This document shows positions 24,723-33,405 of a DNA stretch of 64,000 nt, piece by piece. The DNA comes from Baekduia alba. GTDB lineage: Bacteria > Actinomycetota > Thermoleophilia > Solirubrobacterales > Solirubrobacteraceae. The notes below the pieces were generated by a model. The model saw nothing but the letters and a program-made list of their open reading frames with translations, did not search any database and was not told where the DNA came from. The stretch covers positions 3,100,001 through 3,164,000 of the forward strand of contig NZ_CP114013.1 in assembly GCF_028416635.1 (NCBI RefSeq), in the 5' to 3' direction. A program made the position numbers and the translations under genes. Positions within the stretch are counted from its first letter, which is position 1; every line of letters begins with the position of its first letter.

Positions 24723-25531
24723 AATACCTGTCCCTCTCCGATGCGGTCTCCGCGCTCGTCCACGACGGCGACGCCGTCGCGATGGAGGGCTTCACGCACC
24801 TCATCCCCTTCGCGGCCGGCCACGAGGTCATCCGCCAGGGCCGGCGCGACCTCGAGCTGATCCGGATGACGCCGGACCTGATCTACGACCAGATGGTGGG
24901 GATGGGCGTCGCGCGCAAGTTGGTGTTCTCGTATGCGGGCAACCCGGGCGTCGGCTCGCTGCACCGCCTGCGCGACGCCGTCGAGCACGGCTGGCCCGCG
25001 CCCCTGGAGATCGAGGAGCACTCGCACGCCGGCATGGCCAACCGCTACGCGGCGGGCGCGGCCGACCTCCCGTTCGGCGTGCTGCGCGGCTACACCGGGA
25101 CCGACCTGGTCGACCGCACCAACGTGAAGTTCGTCACCTGCCCGTTCACCGGCGAGGAGCTGGCCGCGGTGCCGGCCCTGCGCCCGGACGTCGCGATCGT
25201 CCACGCCCAGGAGGCCGACCGGCGCGGCAACGTGCAGCTGTGGGGCATCCCGGGCGTGCAGAAGGAGGCGGTCCTGGCCGCGTCGCGCGCGCTGGCGACC
25301 GTGGAGCGGGTCGTCGACGAGTTGGAGCCGCGTCCGGGCGGGATCGTCATCCCCGGCTGGGTCATCGACGCGATCGCGGTCGCGCCGCGCGGCGCCTACC
25401 CGTCCTACGCCCACGACCTGACCGAGCGCGACAACGACTTCTACAAGTTCTGGGACGGGGTGTCGCGCGACCGCGACGACTTCCTGAAGTGGATGGACGA
25501 GCACGTCATGAACGCCGAGGTCCCAGTATGA
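24695..25531 (+). CDS. pcaI: 3-oxoadipate CoA-transferase subunit A
   Basis: A 278-residue alpha subunit of a class I CoA-transferase, moving CoA from succinyl-CoA to 3-oxoadipate. Family sequence: VHDGDAVAMEGFTHLIPFAA near 28 (glycine-poor oxyanion loop), MTPDLIYDQMVGMGVARKLV, GVLRGYTGTDL and VKFVTCPFTGEELAAVPALR. Start is uncertain: GTG 24689 or ATG 24695 (MATTRAHGA). First gene of the pcaIJFHGBDC-iclR operon; its stop overlaps the pcaJ start by ATGA. The actinobacterial CatI/PcaI type rather than the shorter proteobacterial PcaI. Confidence 0.94.
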   Translation: MATTRAHGAQYLSLSDAVSALVHDGDAVAMEGFTHLIPFAAGHEVIRQGRRDLELIRMTPDLIYDQMVGMGVARKLVFSYAGNPGVGSLHRLRDAVEHGWPAPLEIEEHSHAGMANRYAAGAADLPFGVLRGYTGTDLVDRTNVKFVTCPFTGEELAAVPALRPDVAIVHAQEADRRGNVQLWGIPGVQKEAVLAASRALATVERVVDELEPRPGGIVIPGWVIDAIAVAPRGAYPSYAHDLTERDNDFYKFWDGVSRDRDDFLKWMDEHVMNAEVPV

Positions 25532-26223
25532 GCAGCGCCAGCAGCGGCGAGGTCCAGACGATCGTCGCGGCGCGCCTGCTGGCCGGCGCGACGTCGTGCT
25601 TCATCGGCGTCGGCCGGCCGTCGACCGCCGCGATCCTGGCGCGCGAGATCGTCAACCCCGACCTCGTGCTGGTCTACGAGTCGGGCACGATCGGCGCCAA
25701 GCCGCACCGGATCCCGCTGTCGATCGGCGACGGCGAACTGGCCGCGACCGCCGACGTCGTCGTCCCCGTCGTCGAGATGTTCAACTACTGGATCCAACCC
25801 GGACGGATCGACGTGGCGTTCCTCGGGGCGGCCCAGGTCGACCGGCGCGGCGGGCTGAACTCCACCGTCATCGGCGACTACGACGCGCCGAGGACGCGCC
25901 TGCCCGGCGCCGGCGGCGCGCCCGAGATCGCCACCGGCTGCGATCGCGTGATGGTCGTCGCGCCGCACTCGCGGCGCACGTTCGTCGACCGGCTGGACTT
26001 CCTGACCACCGTCGCGGCGCCCGAGGCGGTCATCACCGACCTCGGCGTCCTGGAGCCCGACGCGACCGGCGAGCTGGTGCTGACCCAGCTGCACCCGGAC
26101 GTGACCGTCGACCAGGTGCGTGAGGCGACGGGCTGGGAGCTGCGGGTCGCCGACGCCCTGCGGACGACCGATCCCCCGACCGACGAGGAGCTGAGCGCGC
26201 TGCGCGAGCTGGTGAGCCGATGA
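25528..26223 (+). CDS. pcaJ: 3-oxoadipate CoA-transferase subunit B
   Basis: A 231-residue beta subunit of 3-oxoadipate CoA-transferase. The catalytic glutamate is in LVLVYESGTIGAKPHRIPLS near 50 (ESG motif), followed by VVEMFNYWIQPGRIDVAFLG and GLNSTVIGDYD. Partner of the upstream PcaI, to which it is coupled by a 4-base ATGA overlap; it overlaps pcaF in the same manner. Cytoplasmic heteromer; product 3-oxoadipyl-CoA is passed to PcaF. Confidence 0.95.
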   Translation: MSSASSGEVQTIVAARLLAGATSCFIGVGRPSTAAILAREIVNPDLVLVYESGTIGAKPHRIPLSIGDGELAATADVVVPVVEMFNYWIQPGRIDVAFLGAAQVDRRGGLNSTVIGDYDAPRTRLPGAGGAPEIATGCDRVMVVAPHSRRTFVDRLDFLTTVAAPEAVITDLGVLEPDATGELVLTQLHPDVTVDQVREATGWELRVADALRTTDPPTDEELSALRELVSR

Positions 26224-27398
26224 CCGACGCCTACGTGTTGGACGCGATCCGCACGCCCTTCGGCCGCTACGCGGGCGCGCTGGCCGGCGTCCGCCCGGAC
26301 GACCTCGCGGCGGGCACGTTGCAGGCCTTGGTAGAGCGCACGCCGGCGCTCGACCCGGCCGAGATCGACGACGTCATCCTCGGCAACGCCAACGGCGCCG
26401 GCGAGGACAACCGCGACGTCGGGCGTATGGCCGTCCTGCTGGCCGGACTGCCGACGACCGTGCCGGGCGTGAGCGTCAACCGATTGTGCGGGTCCTCGCT
26501 GGAGGCCACGATCCAGGGCTCGCGCGCCATCGAGGCCGGCGACGCGTCGCTGGTCGTCGCCGGCGGCGTGGAGTCGATGAGCCGCGCGCCGTGGGTCCTC
26601 CTCAAGCCCGGCAAGGGCTTCCCCGCCGGCGCCGAGACGCTGCACTCGACGACGCTGGGCTGGCGTATGGTCAACCCCGAGATGCCGGATCGGTGGACGA
26701 TCTCGCTCGGCGCCTCGGCCGAGAAGCTGGCCGACATGTACGCCATCTCGCGAGCGGACCAGGACGCGTTCGCGCTGCGCAGCCATCGCCTGGCCGCCGA
26801 GGCGTGGGCGGCCGGGATCTTCGCCGACGAGATCGTCGCGGTCCCGGGCGTCGACCTCGACCGCGACGAGGGCGTCCGGCCCGACTCCTCGTTGGAGAAG
26901 CTCGGCAGGCTGAAGGCCGCGTTCGTGCGCGACGGGACCGTGACCGCGGGCAACGCGTCGCCGCTCAACGACGGCGCGTCGATGCTCCTGCTGGGCGACG
27001 AGGCGGCCGCCGAGCGCCTCGGCCGCGAGCCGCTGGCGCGCGTGGTGGCGCGCGCCGCGCACGGCGTCGACCCCGACGTGTTCGGGATCGGGCCGGTCGA
27101 GGCGGCCAACCGGGCGCTGCGGCGCGCCGGCATCGGCTGGGGCGACCTGGCCGCGGTGGAGCTCAACGAGGCGTTCGCCTCGCAGTCGCTGGCCTGCCTG
27201 CGCCAGTGGCCGGACCTCGACCCGGAGATCGTCAACGTCCGCGGCGGCGCGATCGCGATCGGGCATCCGCTCGGCGCGTCGGGCGCGCGGATCGTCGGCC
27301 GGCTGGCCCACGAGCTGCGGGCGCGCGGCGGCGGATACGGTCTGGCGGCGATCTGCATCGGTGTCGGACAAGGGTTGGCGGTGGTGCTCCATGCATGA
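26220..27398 (+). CDS. pcaF: 3-oxoadipyl-CoA thiolase
   Basis: A 392-residue thiolase cleaving 3-oxoadipyl-CoA with CoA into succinyl-CoA and acetyl-CoA. N-terminal hallmark DAIRTPFGRYAGALAGVRPD; nucleophilic Cys in VNRLCGSSLEATIQ near 87; VVAGGVESMSRAPWV near 110; NEAFASQSLACLRQ near 315; GGAIAIGHPLGASGARI near 342; second active-site Cys in AAICIGVGQGLAVV near 380. All catalytic residues are present. Overlaps pcaJ by 4 and pcaH by 8 bases. Confidence 0.96.
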   Translation: MTDAYVLDAIRTPFGRYAGALAGVRPDDLAAGTLQALVERTPALDPAEIDDVILGNANGAGEDNRDVGRMAVLLAGLPTTVPGVSVNRLCGSSLEATIQGSRAIEAGDASLVVAGGVESMSRAPWVLLKPGKGFPAGAETLHSTTLGWRMVNPEMPDRWTISLGASAEKLADMYAISRADQDAFALRSHRLAAEAWAAGIFADEIVAVPGVDLDRDEGVRPDSSLEKLGRLKAAFVRDGTVTAGNASPLNDGASMLLLGDEAAAERLGREPLARVVARAAHGVDPDVFGIGPVEAANRALRRAGIGWGDLAAVELNEAFASQSLACLRQWPDLDPEIVNVRGGAIAIGHPLGASGARIVGRLAHELRARGGGYGLAAICIGVGQGLAVVLHA

Positions 27399-28131
27399 GT
27401 CCCAGGACAGGCCGGCGGCGGGCGCGGTGCGCGGCTACCGCCGCGACGAGCCGGGCACGCACCCGGCACTCGACGACGAGGGCTACAAGTCGACCCGGCT
27501 GCGCCATCCCAAGCAGCCGCTGGTCTACCTCCCCCACACCGTCACCGAGGTGTCCGGGCCGCAGCTCGGGCTGGAGCGCGTGACCGGCGAGCTCGACCAC
27601 GACCTGACGCGCCAGCACGAGGGCGAGCCGCTCGGCGAGCGCATCGTGGTCTCCGGCCGCGTCCTCGACGGCGACGGCCGGCCGATCCCCGACACGCTGA
27701 TCGAGATCTGGCAGGCCAACGCGGCCGGGCGCTACCTGCACAAGGGCGACCAGCATCCCGCGCCGTTGGACCCCAACTTCTCCGGCGCCGGGCGCTGCGT
27801 GACCGACGCCGAGGGCCGCTACGAGTTCATCACCATCAAGCCCGGCGCCTATCCGTGGGGCAACCACCACAACGCGTGGCGGCCCCAGCACATCCACTTC
27901 TCGCTGCTGGGCCAGGCCTTCGCCCAGCGGCTGGTGACGCAGATGTACTTCCCGGGCGACCCGCTGTTCGCCTACGACCCCGTCTACAACAGCGTGCGCG
28001 ACCCGGCGGGCCGCGCGCGCGTGGTGTCGCGGTTCGACATCGAGCGGACGCGGCCGGACTGGGCGTTGGCCTATGACTTCGACATCGTCCTGCGCGGGCG
28101 CGAGTCGACGCCGATCGAGGAGGAGCGATGA
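27391..28131 (+). CDS. pcaH: Protocatechuate 3,4-dioxygenase, beta subunit
   Basis: A 246-residue catalytic subunit of the Fe(III) intradiol dioxygenase that opens protocatechuate to 3-carboxy-cis,cis-muconate. The iron ligands are visible: Tyr in NAAGRYLHKGD near 113, Tyr in PGAYPWGNHHNAW near 152 and two His in WRPQHIHFSLLG near 165. The intradiol signature VSGRVLDGDGRPIPDTLIEI precedes them. ATG 27391 overlaps the end of pcaF. Works with PcaG as an alpha-beta multimer. Confidence 0.97.
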   Translation: MHESQDRPAAGAVRGYRRDEPGTHPALDDEGYKSTRLRHPKQPLVYLPHTVTEVSGPQLGLERVTGELDHDLTRQHEGEPLGERIVVSGRVLDGDGRPIPDTLIEIWQANAAGRYLHKGDQHPAPLDPNFSGAGRCVTDAEGRYEFITIKPGAYPWGNHHNAWRPQHIHFSLLGQAFAQRLVTQMYFPGDPLFAYDPVYNSVRDPAGRARVVSRFDIERTRPDWALAYDFDIVLRGRESTPIEEER

Positions 28132-28676
28132 GCGAGCGCCTCGCGGTCACGCCGTCGCAGACCGTCGGCCCGTTCTTCGCGATCGGCCTGCCGTGGCCCG
28201 AGGGCCCGAACGCGGCCGCCGAGGACGAGCCGGGCGCGCTGGTCGTCGCCGGCGTGCTGACCGACGGCGAGGGCCACGGCATCCCCGACGCGGTGATCGA
28301 GACCTGGCAGCCGGACGCCGACGGCGCGTTCGCCGAGCGCCCCGGCTTCCGCGGCTTCGCGCGCGTGGCGACCCGCGACGACGGCTCCTGGGCGATCCGG
28401 ACGGTCAAGCCGGGGCGGCTGGCCGGGCCGGGCGGGCCCGACTCGGCGCCGGCGGCCCCGCACATCGACGTCTCGGTCTTCTGCCGCGGGCTCCTGCACC
28501 GCTGCGTCACGCGGATCTACTTCGCCGACGAGGAGGCCGCGAACCGGGAAGATGCCGTGCTCGCGAGCGTTCCGGTGGACCGACGTGACACGCTCCTCGC
28601 GACGCCGACCGACGATGGCTACCGATTCGACATCCACCTCCAAGGCCACGGCGAGACCGTCTTCTTCGACGTCTGA
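28128..28676 (+). CDS. pcaG: Protocatechuate 3,4-dioxygenase, alpha subunit
   Basis: A 182-residue non-metal-binding partner of PcaH. PSQTVGPFFAIGLPWPEGPN at the N-terminus and ADGEGHGIPDAVIETWQPDA-like intradiol core (TDGEGHGIPDAVIETWQPDA) near 50 are typical; HIDVSVFCRGLLHRCVTRIY near 105 lines the active site shared with PcaH. The 4-base ATGA overlap with pcaH ensures paired synthesis. Length is slightly short of the usual 200. Confidence 0.96.
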   Translation: MSERLAVTPSQTVGPFFAIGLPWPEGPNAAAEDEPGALVVAGVLTDGEGHGIPDAVIETWQPDADGAFAERPGFRGFARVATRDDGSWAIRTVKPGRLAGPGGPDSAPAAPHIDVSVFCRGLLHRCVTRIYFADEEAANREDAVLASVPVDRRDTLLATPTDDGYRFDIHLQGHGETVFFDV

Positions 28677-29799
28677 CGTCCTGCTGGGCGCGATCTTCGC
28701 GCGCGGCCGGGTCGCGGCGGCGGTGAGCGACGCCGCGTTCGTGCAGGCGATGCTCGACGTGGAGGTCGCGCACGCGCGTGCCACCCTGCCCGCACCGGCG
28801 GCGGAGGCGGTCGCCGCGGTCGCGGTCGCCGAGCGCTTCGACCTCGAGGCGCTGGCGCAGGAGGCCGCGCGCCACGCGACGCCGGTCATCGGCCTCGTCG
28901 CGGCGCTGCGCGAGCAGTCCGGCGAGGACGGCGTCCACCGTGGGCTGACGTCGCAGGACGTCGTCGACACCGGGCTCATGCTGATGGCTCAGCGCGCCTT
29001 GTCGGTGCTGTCTGACGACGCCGCCGCCGCCGCCGACGCGACGGCGCTGCTCGCCGAGACGCATCGCACGACCCCGATCCTCGCGCGCACCCTGATGCAG
29101 CCGGCGCAGCCGACGAGCTTCGGGCTGAAGGCGGCCGGCTGGCTGGTCGCTCTCGACGACGCCGGCGCGGAGCTGACGCGTGTGCGCGACGCCGTGCTCG
29201 CCGCGCAGGTCGGCGGCGCGGTCGGCAACCGCGCGGCGCTCGCCGACGACGCCGATGCCGGCGCGCGCGTCGCGGCGGCGATCGCGGCCGAGCTCGGGCT
29301 CGTCGATCCGATCCTGCCGTGGCACGGCGACCGGCGGCGGGCGGCGCAGCTCGCGGCGGCGCTCGGCGTCCTGGCCGGCACCGCGGCGAAGATCGCCGCC
29401 GACGTCGTCCTGCTCGCCCAAGGCGAGGTCGCGGAGGTGCGCGACGGCGTCGCCGGCGGCTCGTCGGCGATGGCGCACAAGGCCAACCCGGTCGCGGCGA
29501 TCTCGGCCCGGGCCTGCGCGGCGCGGGTCCCGGGGCTCGTCGCGACCATGCTGTCGGTCATGGACGGCGAGCACGAGCGGGCCGCCGGCGGCTGGCAGGC
29601 CGAGTGGGAGACGCTGCGCGAGCTGCTGCGCTCCACCGGCGCCGCGGTCGCGTGGCTGCGGGAGCTGCTGGAGCGCCTGGAGGTCGACGCGCCGCGCATG
29701 GAGGCCAACCTCGTCGCGGTCCTCGGCGACGCCGCCGCACCGCGCCCGGACACCGGCCCGCTGATCGACCGCGCGCTCGCGGCGCACCGCGCCCGATGA
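28615..29799 (+). CDS. pcaB: 3-carboxy-cis,cis-muconate cycloisomerase
   Basis: A 394-residue member of the fumarase/aspartase superfamily that lactonises carboxymuconate to 4-carboxymuconolactone. Homology starts at DVLLGAIFARGRVAAAVSDA; signature GVAGGSSAMAHKANPVAA near 275 matches the SSxMPxKxN loop, with Ala for the usual Pro. The only in-frame start is ATG 28615, which overlaps pcaG by 62 bases and adds about 20 unlike residues (MATDSTSTSKATARP); a non-standard start nearer 28677 is possible. The C-terminus lacks the final domain of ~450-residue homologues, as in short actinobacterial forms. Confidence 0.92.
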   Translation: MATDSTSTSKATARPSSSTSDVLLGAIFARGRVAAAVSDAAFVQAMLDVEVAHARATLPAPAAEAVAAVAVAERFDLEALAQEAARHATPVIGLVAALREQSGEDGVHRGLTSQDVVDTGLMLMAQRALSVLSDDAAAAADATALLAETHRTTPILARTLMQPAQPTSFGLKAAGWLVALDDAGAELTRVRDAVLAAQVGGAVGNRAALADDADAGARVAAAIAAELGLVDPILPWHGDRRRAAQLAAALGVLAGTAAKIAADVVLLAQGEVAEVRDGVAGGSSAMAHKANPVAAISARACAARVPGLVATMLSVMDGEHERAAGGWQAEWETLRELLRSTGAAVAWLRELLERLEVDAPRMEANLVAVLGDAAAPRPDTGPLIDRALAAHRAR

Positions 29800-30566
29800 C
29801 CCTCCACCACGAGGTCGACGGCCCACCCGACGCGCCGCCGGTCCTGTTCGCGGGCTCGCTCGGGACCACGCTGCGGATGTGGGACCCGCTGCTCACGGAG
29901 CTGGGCAACGAGACCGCGCTGCGCACGATCGCCTACGACCAGCTCGGCCACGGCGCCTCCCCCGCGCCGTCGGGCCCGTACTCCGTCGCCCAGCTCGGCG
30001 AGGCCGCGCTCGCGCTCCTCGACGACCTCGGGATCGCGCGCGCGTCGTTCGTCGGCGTGTCGATCGGCGGCATGGTCGGCCAGTGGCTCGCCGCCCACGC
30101 GCCCGACCGGGTCGACCGCCTCGTCCTGCTCTGCACCAGCGCGCACCTGCCGCCGCCCGAGGCGTGGGAGGACCGCGCGCGCACGGTCCTCGACTCCGGC
30201 ACGGTCGACGTCATCGCCGACGCGGTCGTCGCGCGCTGGGTCACCCCGCCGTTCGCCGAGGCCCACCCCGACGTCGTCGCGTGGCTGCGCGCGATGCTCG
30301 CCACCCAGCCGCCGGCGGGCTACGCCGCGTGCTGCGCGGCGATCGCCGCGATGGACCAACGCAAGGACCTTGCCTCGATCGCCGCGCCGACGCTCGTCAT
30401 CGGCGGCGCGCAGGACCACGCGATCCCGACCGAGCATCAACACCATCTTGCGCGGGAGATCCGCGGCGCGCGCCTGGAGGTCCTCGACCCCGGCGCCCAC
30501 GTCGTCTCCGTCGAGCGGCCCGACGCGGTCGCCCACCTGATCGCCGACCACCTGGAGGGACCATGA
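29796..30566 (+). CDS. pcaD: 3-oxoadipate enol-lactonase
   Basis: A 256-residue alpha/beta hydrolase that opens 3-oxoadipate enol-lactone to 3-oxoadipate. N-terminal VLFAGSLGTTLRMWDPLLTE (oxyanion loop, characteristic GSLGT of PcaD), IAYDQLGHGAS, nucleophile elbow VGVSIGGMVGQWLA near 87, acid in LVIGGAQDHAIPTEH near 210 and His in LDPGAHVVSVERPD near 237. In many actinobacteria pcaD is fused to pcaC (pcaL); here the two are separate genes overlapping by ATGA. Confidence 0.95.
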   Translation: MTLHHEVDGPPDAPPVLFAGSLGTTLRMWDPLLTELGNETALRTIAYDQLGHGASPAPSGPYSVAQLGEAALALLDDLGIARASFVGVSIGGMVGQWLAAHAPDRVDRLVLLCTSAHLPPPEAWEDRARTVLDSGTVDVIADAVVARWVTPPFAEAHPDVVAWLRAMLATQPPAGYAACCAAIAAMDQRKDLASIAAPTLVIGGAQDHAIPTEHQHHLAREIRGARLEVLDPGAHVVSVERPDAVAHLIADHLEGP

Positions 30567-30946
30567 GCGACGAGCTGCACGACGCCGGGATGGAGGTGCG
30601 CCGCGCCGTGCTGGGCGACGCCCACGTCGACCGCGCGGTGGCCAACACCACCGACTTCTCCCGCCCGTTCCAGGAGCTCATCACGAGCATGGCGTGGGGC
30701 AGCGTGTGGACGCGCGACGGCCTCGGCCGCCGCGAGCGGTCGATGATCACGCTCGCGATCCTCACCACGCTGCGCGCCGAGGACGAGCTGGCGATGCACA
30801 TCCGCGGCGCGCTGCGCAACGGCCTGACGGCCGAGGAGATCCGCGAGGTGCTGCTGCACACCGCGATCTACGCCGGCGTCCCGCAGTCCAACACGGCGCT
30901 CGCGCTCGCCCAGAAGGTGCTGCTGGAGGAGGGCGTGATCGAGTGA
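30563..30946 (+). CDS. pcaC: 4-carboxymuconolactone decarboxylase
   Basis: A 127-residue all-helical enzyme that decarboxylates 4-carboxymuconolactone to the enol-lactone used by PcaD. Characteristic sequence: GDAHVDRAVANTTDFSRPFQ, ITSMAWGSVWTRDGLGRRER, LRAEDELAMHIRGALRNGLT and VLLHTAIYAGVPQSNTA. It lacks the AhpD-type CxxC, which distinguishes it from the redox protein at 11438. Coupled to pcaD upstream (ATGA) and to the iclR gene downstream (GTGA). Confidence 0.96.
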   Translation: MSDELHDAGMEVRRAVLGDAHVDRAVANTTDFSRPFQELITSMAWGSVWTRDGLGRRERSMITLAILTTLRAEDELAMHIRGALRNGLTAEEIREVLLHTAIYAGVPQSNTALALAQKVLLEEGVIE

Positions 30947-31740
30947 CGCAGACGCCCGAAGCCCCGCCCCCACCGCCCGCGCGCGACCGGCAGTTCGTGC
31001 AGTCGCTGGAGCGCGGCCTGTCGGTGATCCGGGCGCTCAGCGCGCCCGAGCCGCAGACGCTCAGCGACGTCGCGCGCACGACCGGCCTCACCCGCGCCGC
31101 CTCGCGGCGCTTCCTGCTGACGCTCCAGCAGCTCGGCTACGTCCACCTCAGCGGGACGCGCTTCGCGCTGACGCCGCAGGTGCTGGAGCTCGGCTACGCG
31201 TACCTGTCCAGCCTCACGCTGCCCGAGGTCGCCGAGCCCCACCTCGAGCGCCTGGTCGAGGAGATCCACGAGTCCTCCTCGGTCTCGGTCCTCGACGGCA
31301 CCGACGTCGTCTACGTCGCTCGCGTCTCGACGCGCCGGATCATGCGCGTGGCGATCAGCGTCGGCACCCGCTTTCCGGCCTACGCGACGTCGATGGGCCG
31401 CGTCCTGCTCGCCGGCCTGGAGCCCGCGCGGCTCGACGCGGTCCTCGCGCGCTCCGAGCTCGTGGCGCTGACGCCGGAGACGATCCACGAGGAGGGCGAG
31501 CTGCGCGCCGAGCTGGAGCGCGTCCGCGCCCAGGGCTGGGCGCTCGTCGACCAGGAGCTCGAGGCGGGCCTGCGCTCCGTCGCCGCGCCGATCCACGACC
31601 GCGACGGCCGCGTCGTCGCGGCGATCAACGTCTCGACGCAGGCGGCCCGCACCGACGTCGAGGACGTCCACGCCGCGCTGCTGCCGCCGCTGCTCGCCGC
31701 AGCGCAGGCGATCGAGCGCGACCTGGCCGCCGCCCGCTAG
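30943..31740 (+). CDS. IclR family regulator of the pca/pob genes
   Basis: A 265-residue IclR-type regulator. Winged HTH at about 20-80: QSLERGLSVIRALSAPEPQT, LSDVARTTGLTRAASRRFLL; effector domain (about 95-260) with GTRFPAYATSMGRVLLAGL and AAPIHDRDGRVVAAINVSTQ. This is the PcaR/PcaU/PobR branch, which responds to protocatechuate, 4-hydroxybenzoate or 3-oxoadipate. GTG 30943 overlaps the pcaC stop, so the regulator is made with its own operon; likely target is the pobA-pcaI intergenic region. Whether it activates or represses cannot be told. Confidence 0.93.
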   Translation: MTQTPEAPPPPPARDRQFVQSLERGLSVIRALSAPEPQTLSDVARTTGLTRAASRRFLLTLQQLGYVHLSGTRFALTPQVLELGYAYLSSLTLPEVAEPHLERLVEEIHESSSVSVLDGTDVVYVARVSTRRIMRVAISVGTRFPAYATSMGRVLLAGLEPARLDAVLARSELVALTPETIHEEGELRAELERVRAQGWALVDQELEAGLRSVAAPIHDRDGRVVAAINVSTQAARTDVEDVHAALLPPLLAAAQAIERDLAAAR

Positions 31741-31748
31741 GGCACTAA

Positions 31749-31871
31749 GCCGCGGGAAGCGGCCGCATCCCGCGACGGTCGCCGCGCCGGGCCAAGCGTC
31801 TACGCCGCGGGAAGCGGCCGCATCCCGCGACGGTCGCCGCGCCGGGCCAAGCGTCTACGCCGCGGGAAGCG
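31749..31871. repeat. 55-bp tandem duplication over the histidine-kinase stop
   Basis: A 55-bp unit beginning CCGCGGGAAGCGGCCGC stands twice head-to-tail (31750-31804, 31805-31859), followed by the first 12 bases of a third copy that belong to the kinase coding end. Each full copy repeats the kinase stop context (GTCTACGCCGCGGGAAGCG on the plus strand). It fills the convergent gap between iclR and the kinase. The two copies look identical, suggesting a recent slip duplication. Confidence 0.85.
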
Positions 31872-33405
31872 TGAACCAGAACCGGCTGCCCTCGCCGGCC
31901 ACCGAGTCCACGCCGATCGCGCCGCCGTTGCGCTCGACGACGCGCTGGGCGATCGCCAGTCCCAGGCCGGTGCCCGGCTGATGCAGGGCGTTGGGCAGGC
32001 GCTGGAAGGGCTGGAAGAGCCGCGGCCGGTCGGCCGGGTCGATCCCCAGGCCGTTGTCCACCACGTCGACGCGGACGTCGCGCTCGAACAGCGCCGCGCG
32101 CACACTGACCGCCGGCACCTGCGCGTCGGCGAACTTCACCGCGTTGGAGATCAGGTTGCGCAGCGCGGCCTCGACGTCGCGCGCCTCGGCGTGGACGTGC
32201 ACGTCGCCGGCGACGTCGACGATGACGTCGGTGCCGTGCGCGTCGACCGTCGCGCGCAGCTCGTCGAAGACCGCGCCGACCGCGTCGGCCAGGACGACGG
32301 TGTCGGCCGGCGCGCCCGACGGCTCGGACGCGCGCGCGTAGCCGAGCAGCCCGTCCACGAGCCGAGACATCCGGTCGACGCCCGAGGTGATGTGGTCGAG
32401 GTACTTGCGCGCCCCCGGGTCCAGGTCGGCGCCGTAGCGGTCGACGAGCAGCCCGCTGAAGCCGGCGATCGTGCGCAGCGGCTCCTGCAGGTCGTGCGCG
32501 GCGACGGCGGCGAAGCGGTCGAGCTCGCGGTTCGTGCGCTCCAGCCGCGTGGCGGCCTCGCGCGTCCGCTGCTCGGCGGCGCGGCGCTCGGTCAGATCGC
32601 GGGTGACCTTGGCGTACCCGATCAGCGTGCCGTCGTCGTCGCGGACCGCGGTCAGCACCACGTTGGCCCAGAAGCGCGAGCCGTCCTTGCGGATCCGCCA
32701 GCCCTCCTCCTCGTAGCGCCCGGTCTCCGCCGCGATCCGCAGCTCCTCGGCCGGGTGGTCGCGCGTGCGGTCCGCCTCGGTGTAGAAGATCGAGAAGTGC
32801 CGGCCGATGACCTCGTCGGCCAGGTAGCCCTTGGCGTGCTCGGCGCCCGGGTTCCAGGTCGTGATGTAGCCGCCCGGATCGAGCAGGAAGATCGCGTAGT
32901 CGCGAACGCTCAGCACCAGCCGACGGAACTGCTCGAGCTCGACGTTGGCCGCGGCCAGCTCGGCGGCGCCCTCGCGCAGCCGGTCCTCGGCGGCGCGGCG
33001 CGGCGTGAGGTCGCGCACGACCTTGCCGAAGCCGCGGACCCTGCCGTCGGGCTCGTGGATCGCGGTGATCAGGACGCTGGCCCAGAAGCGCGAGCCGTCC
33101 TTGCGGACCCGCCAGCCCTCCTCCGCGACGCGGCCGTCGCGGCGTGCGATCTCCAGGAGCTCGGCCGGATGGCCGCGGGCGCGGTCGTCCTCGGTGTAGA
33201 ACATCGAGAAGTTGCGGCCGATCGCCTCGGCGGCGGTGTAGCCCTTCAGGCGCTCGGCGCCCGCGTTCCACGCCGTGATCGTGCCGCCGTCGTCCAGCAG
33301 CAGGATCGCGTAGTCGCGGATCCCGTCGACGAGCAGCGCGAGCTCGTGCGCACGGCGATGCAGCCCCGCCTCCCGGACCGACTCGGCGTCGCCCACGGGC
33401 GTCAC
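31855..33405 (-). CDS. Sensor histidine kinase with two PAS domains
   Basis: A 516-residue cytoplasmic kinase without membrane segments. Two PAS/PAC units that are near-duplicates (about 25-140 and 160-275): each has RDYAI(L/F)LLD, F(S)(M/I)FYTE, EEGWR(V/I)RKDGSRFWA. HisKA at about 290-350 has AAVAAHDLQEPLRTIAGFSG (phospho-acceptor His), HATPase at about 390-516 has ALRNLISNAVKFA (N box), DNGLGIDP and GTGLGLAIAQRVVERNGG. GTG 33405 overlaps the receiver gene stop (GTGA), so the two form one operon. The signal is presumably a small ligand or redox/light cue read by PAS; phytochrome-like output modules have this HDLQEPLR form. Confidence 0.94.
   Translation of the reverse strand: MTPVGDAESVREAGLHRRAHELALLVDGIRDYAILLLDDGGTITAWNAGAERLKGYTAAEAIGRNFSMFYTEDDRARGHPAELLEIARRDGRVAEEGWRVRKDGSRFWASVLITAIHEPDGRVRGFGKVVRDLTPRRAAEDRLREGAAELAAANVELEQFRRLVLSVRDYAIFLLDPGGYITTWNPGAEHAKGYLADEVIGRHFSIFYTEADRTRDHPAEELRIAAETGRYEEEGWRIRKDGSRFWANVVLTAVRDDDGTLIGYAKVTRDLTERRAAEQRTREAATRLERTNRELDRFAAVAAHDLQEPLRTIAGFSGLLVDRYGADLDPGARKYLDHITSGVDRMSRLVDGLLGYARASEPSGAPADTVVLADAVGAVFDELRATVDAHGTDVIVDVAGDVHVHAEARDVEAALRNLISNAVKFADAQVPAVSVRAALFERDVRVDVVDNGLGIDPADRPRLFQPFQRLPNALHQPGTGLGLAIAQRVVERNGGAIGVDSVAGEGSRFWFTLPAA

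Noticed and set aside
20554-24831. A 1425-residue minus-strand open frame
   Set aside because: Covers RTX, membrane protein and pobA genes in a non-coding frame; composition Arg/Ala/Gly only.
31749-31871. Possible CRISPR-like repeats
   Set aside because: Only two directly adjacent 55-bp copies without spacers and no cas genes; it is a tandem duplication.
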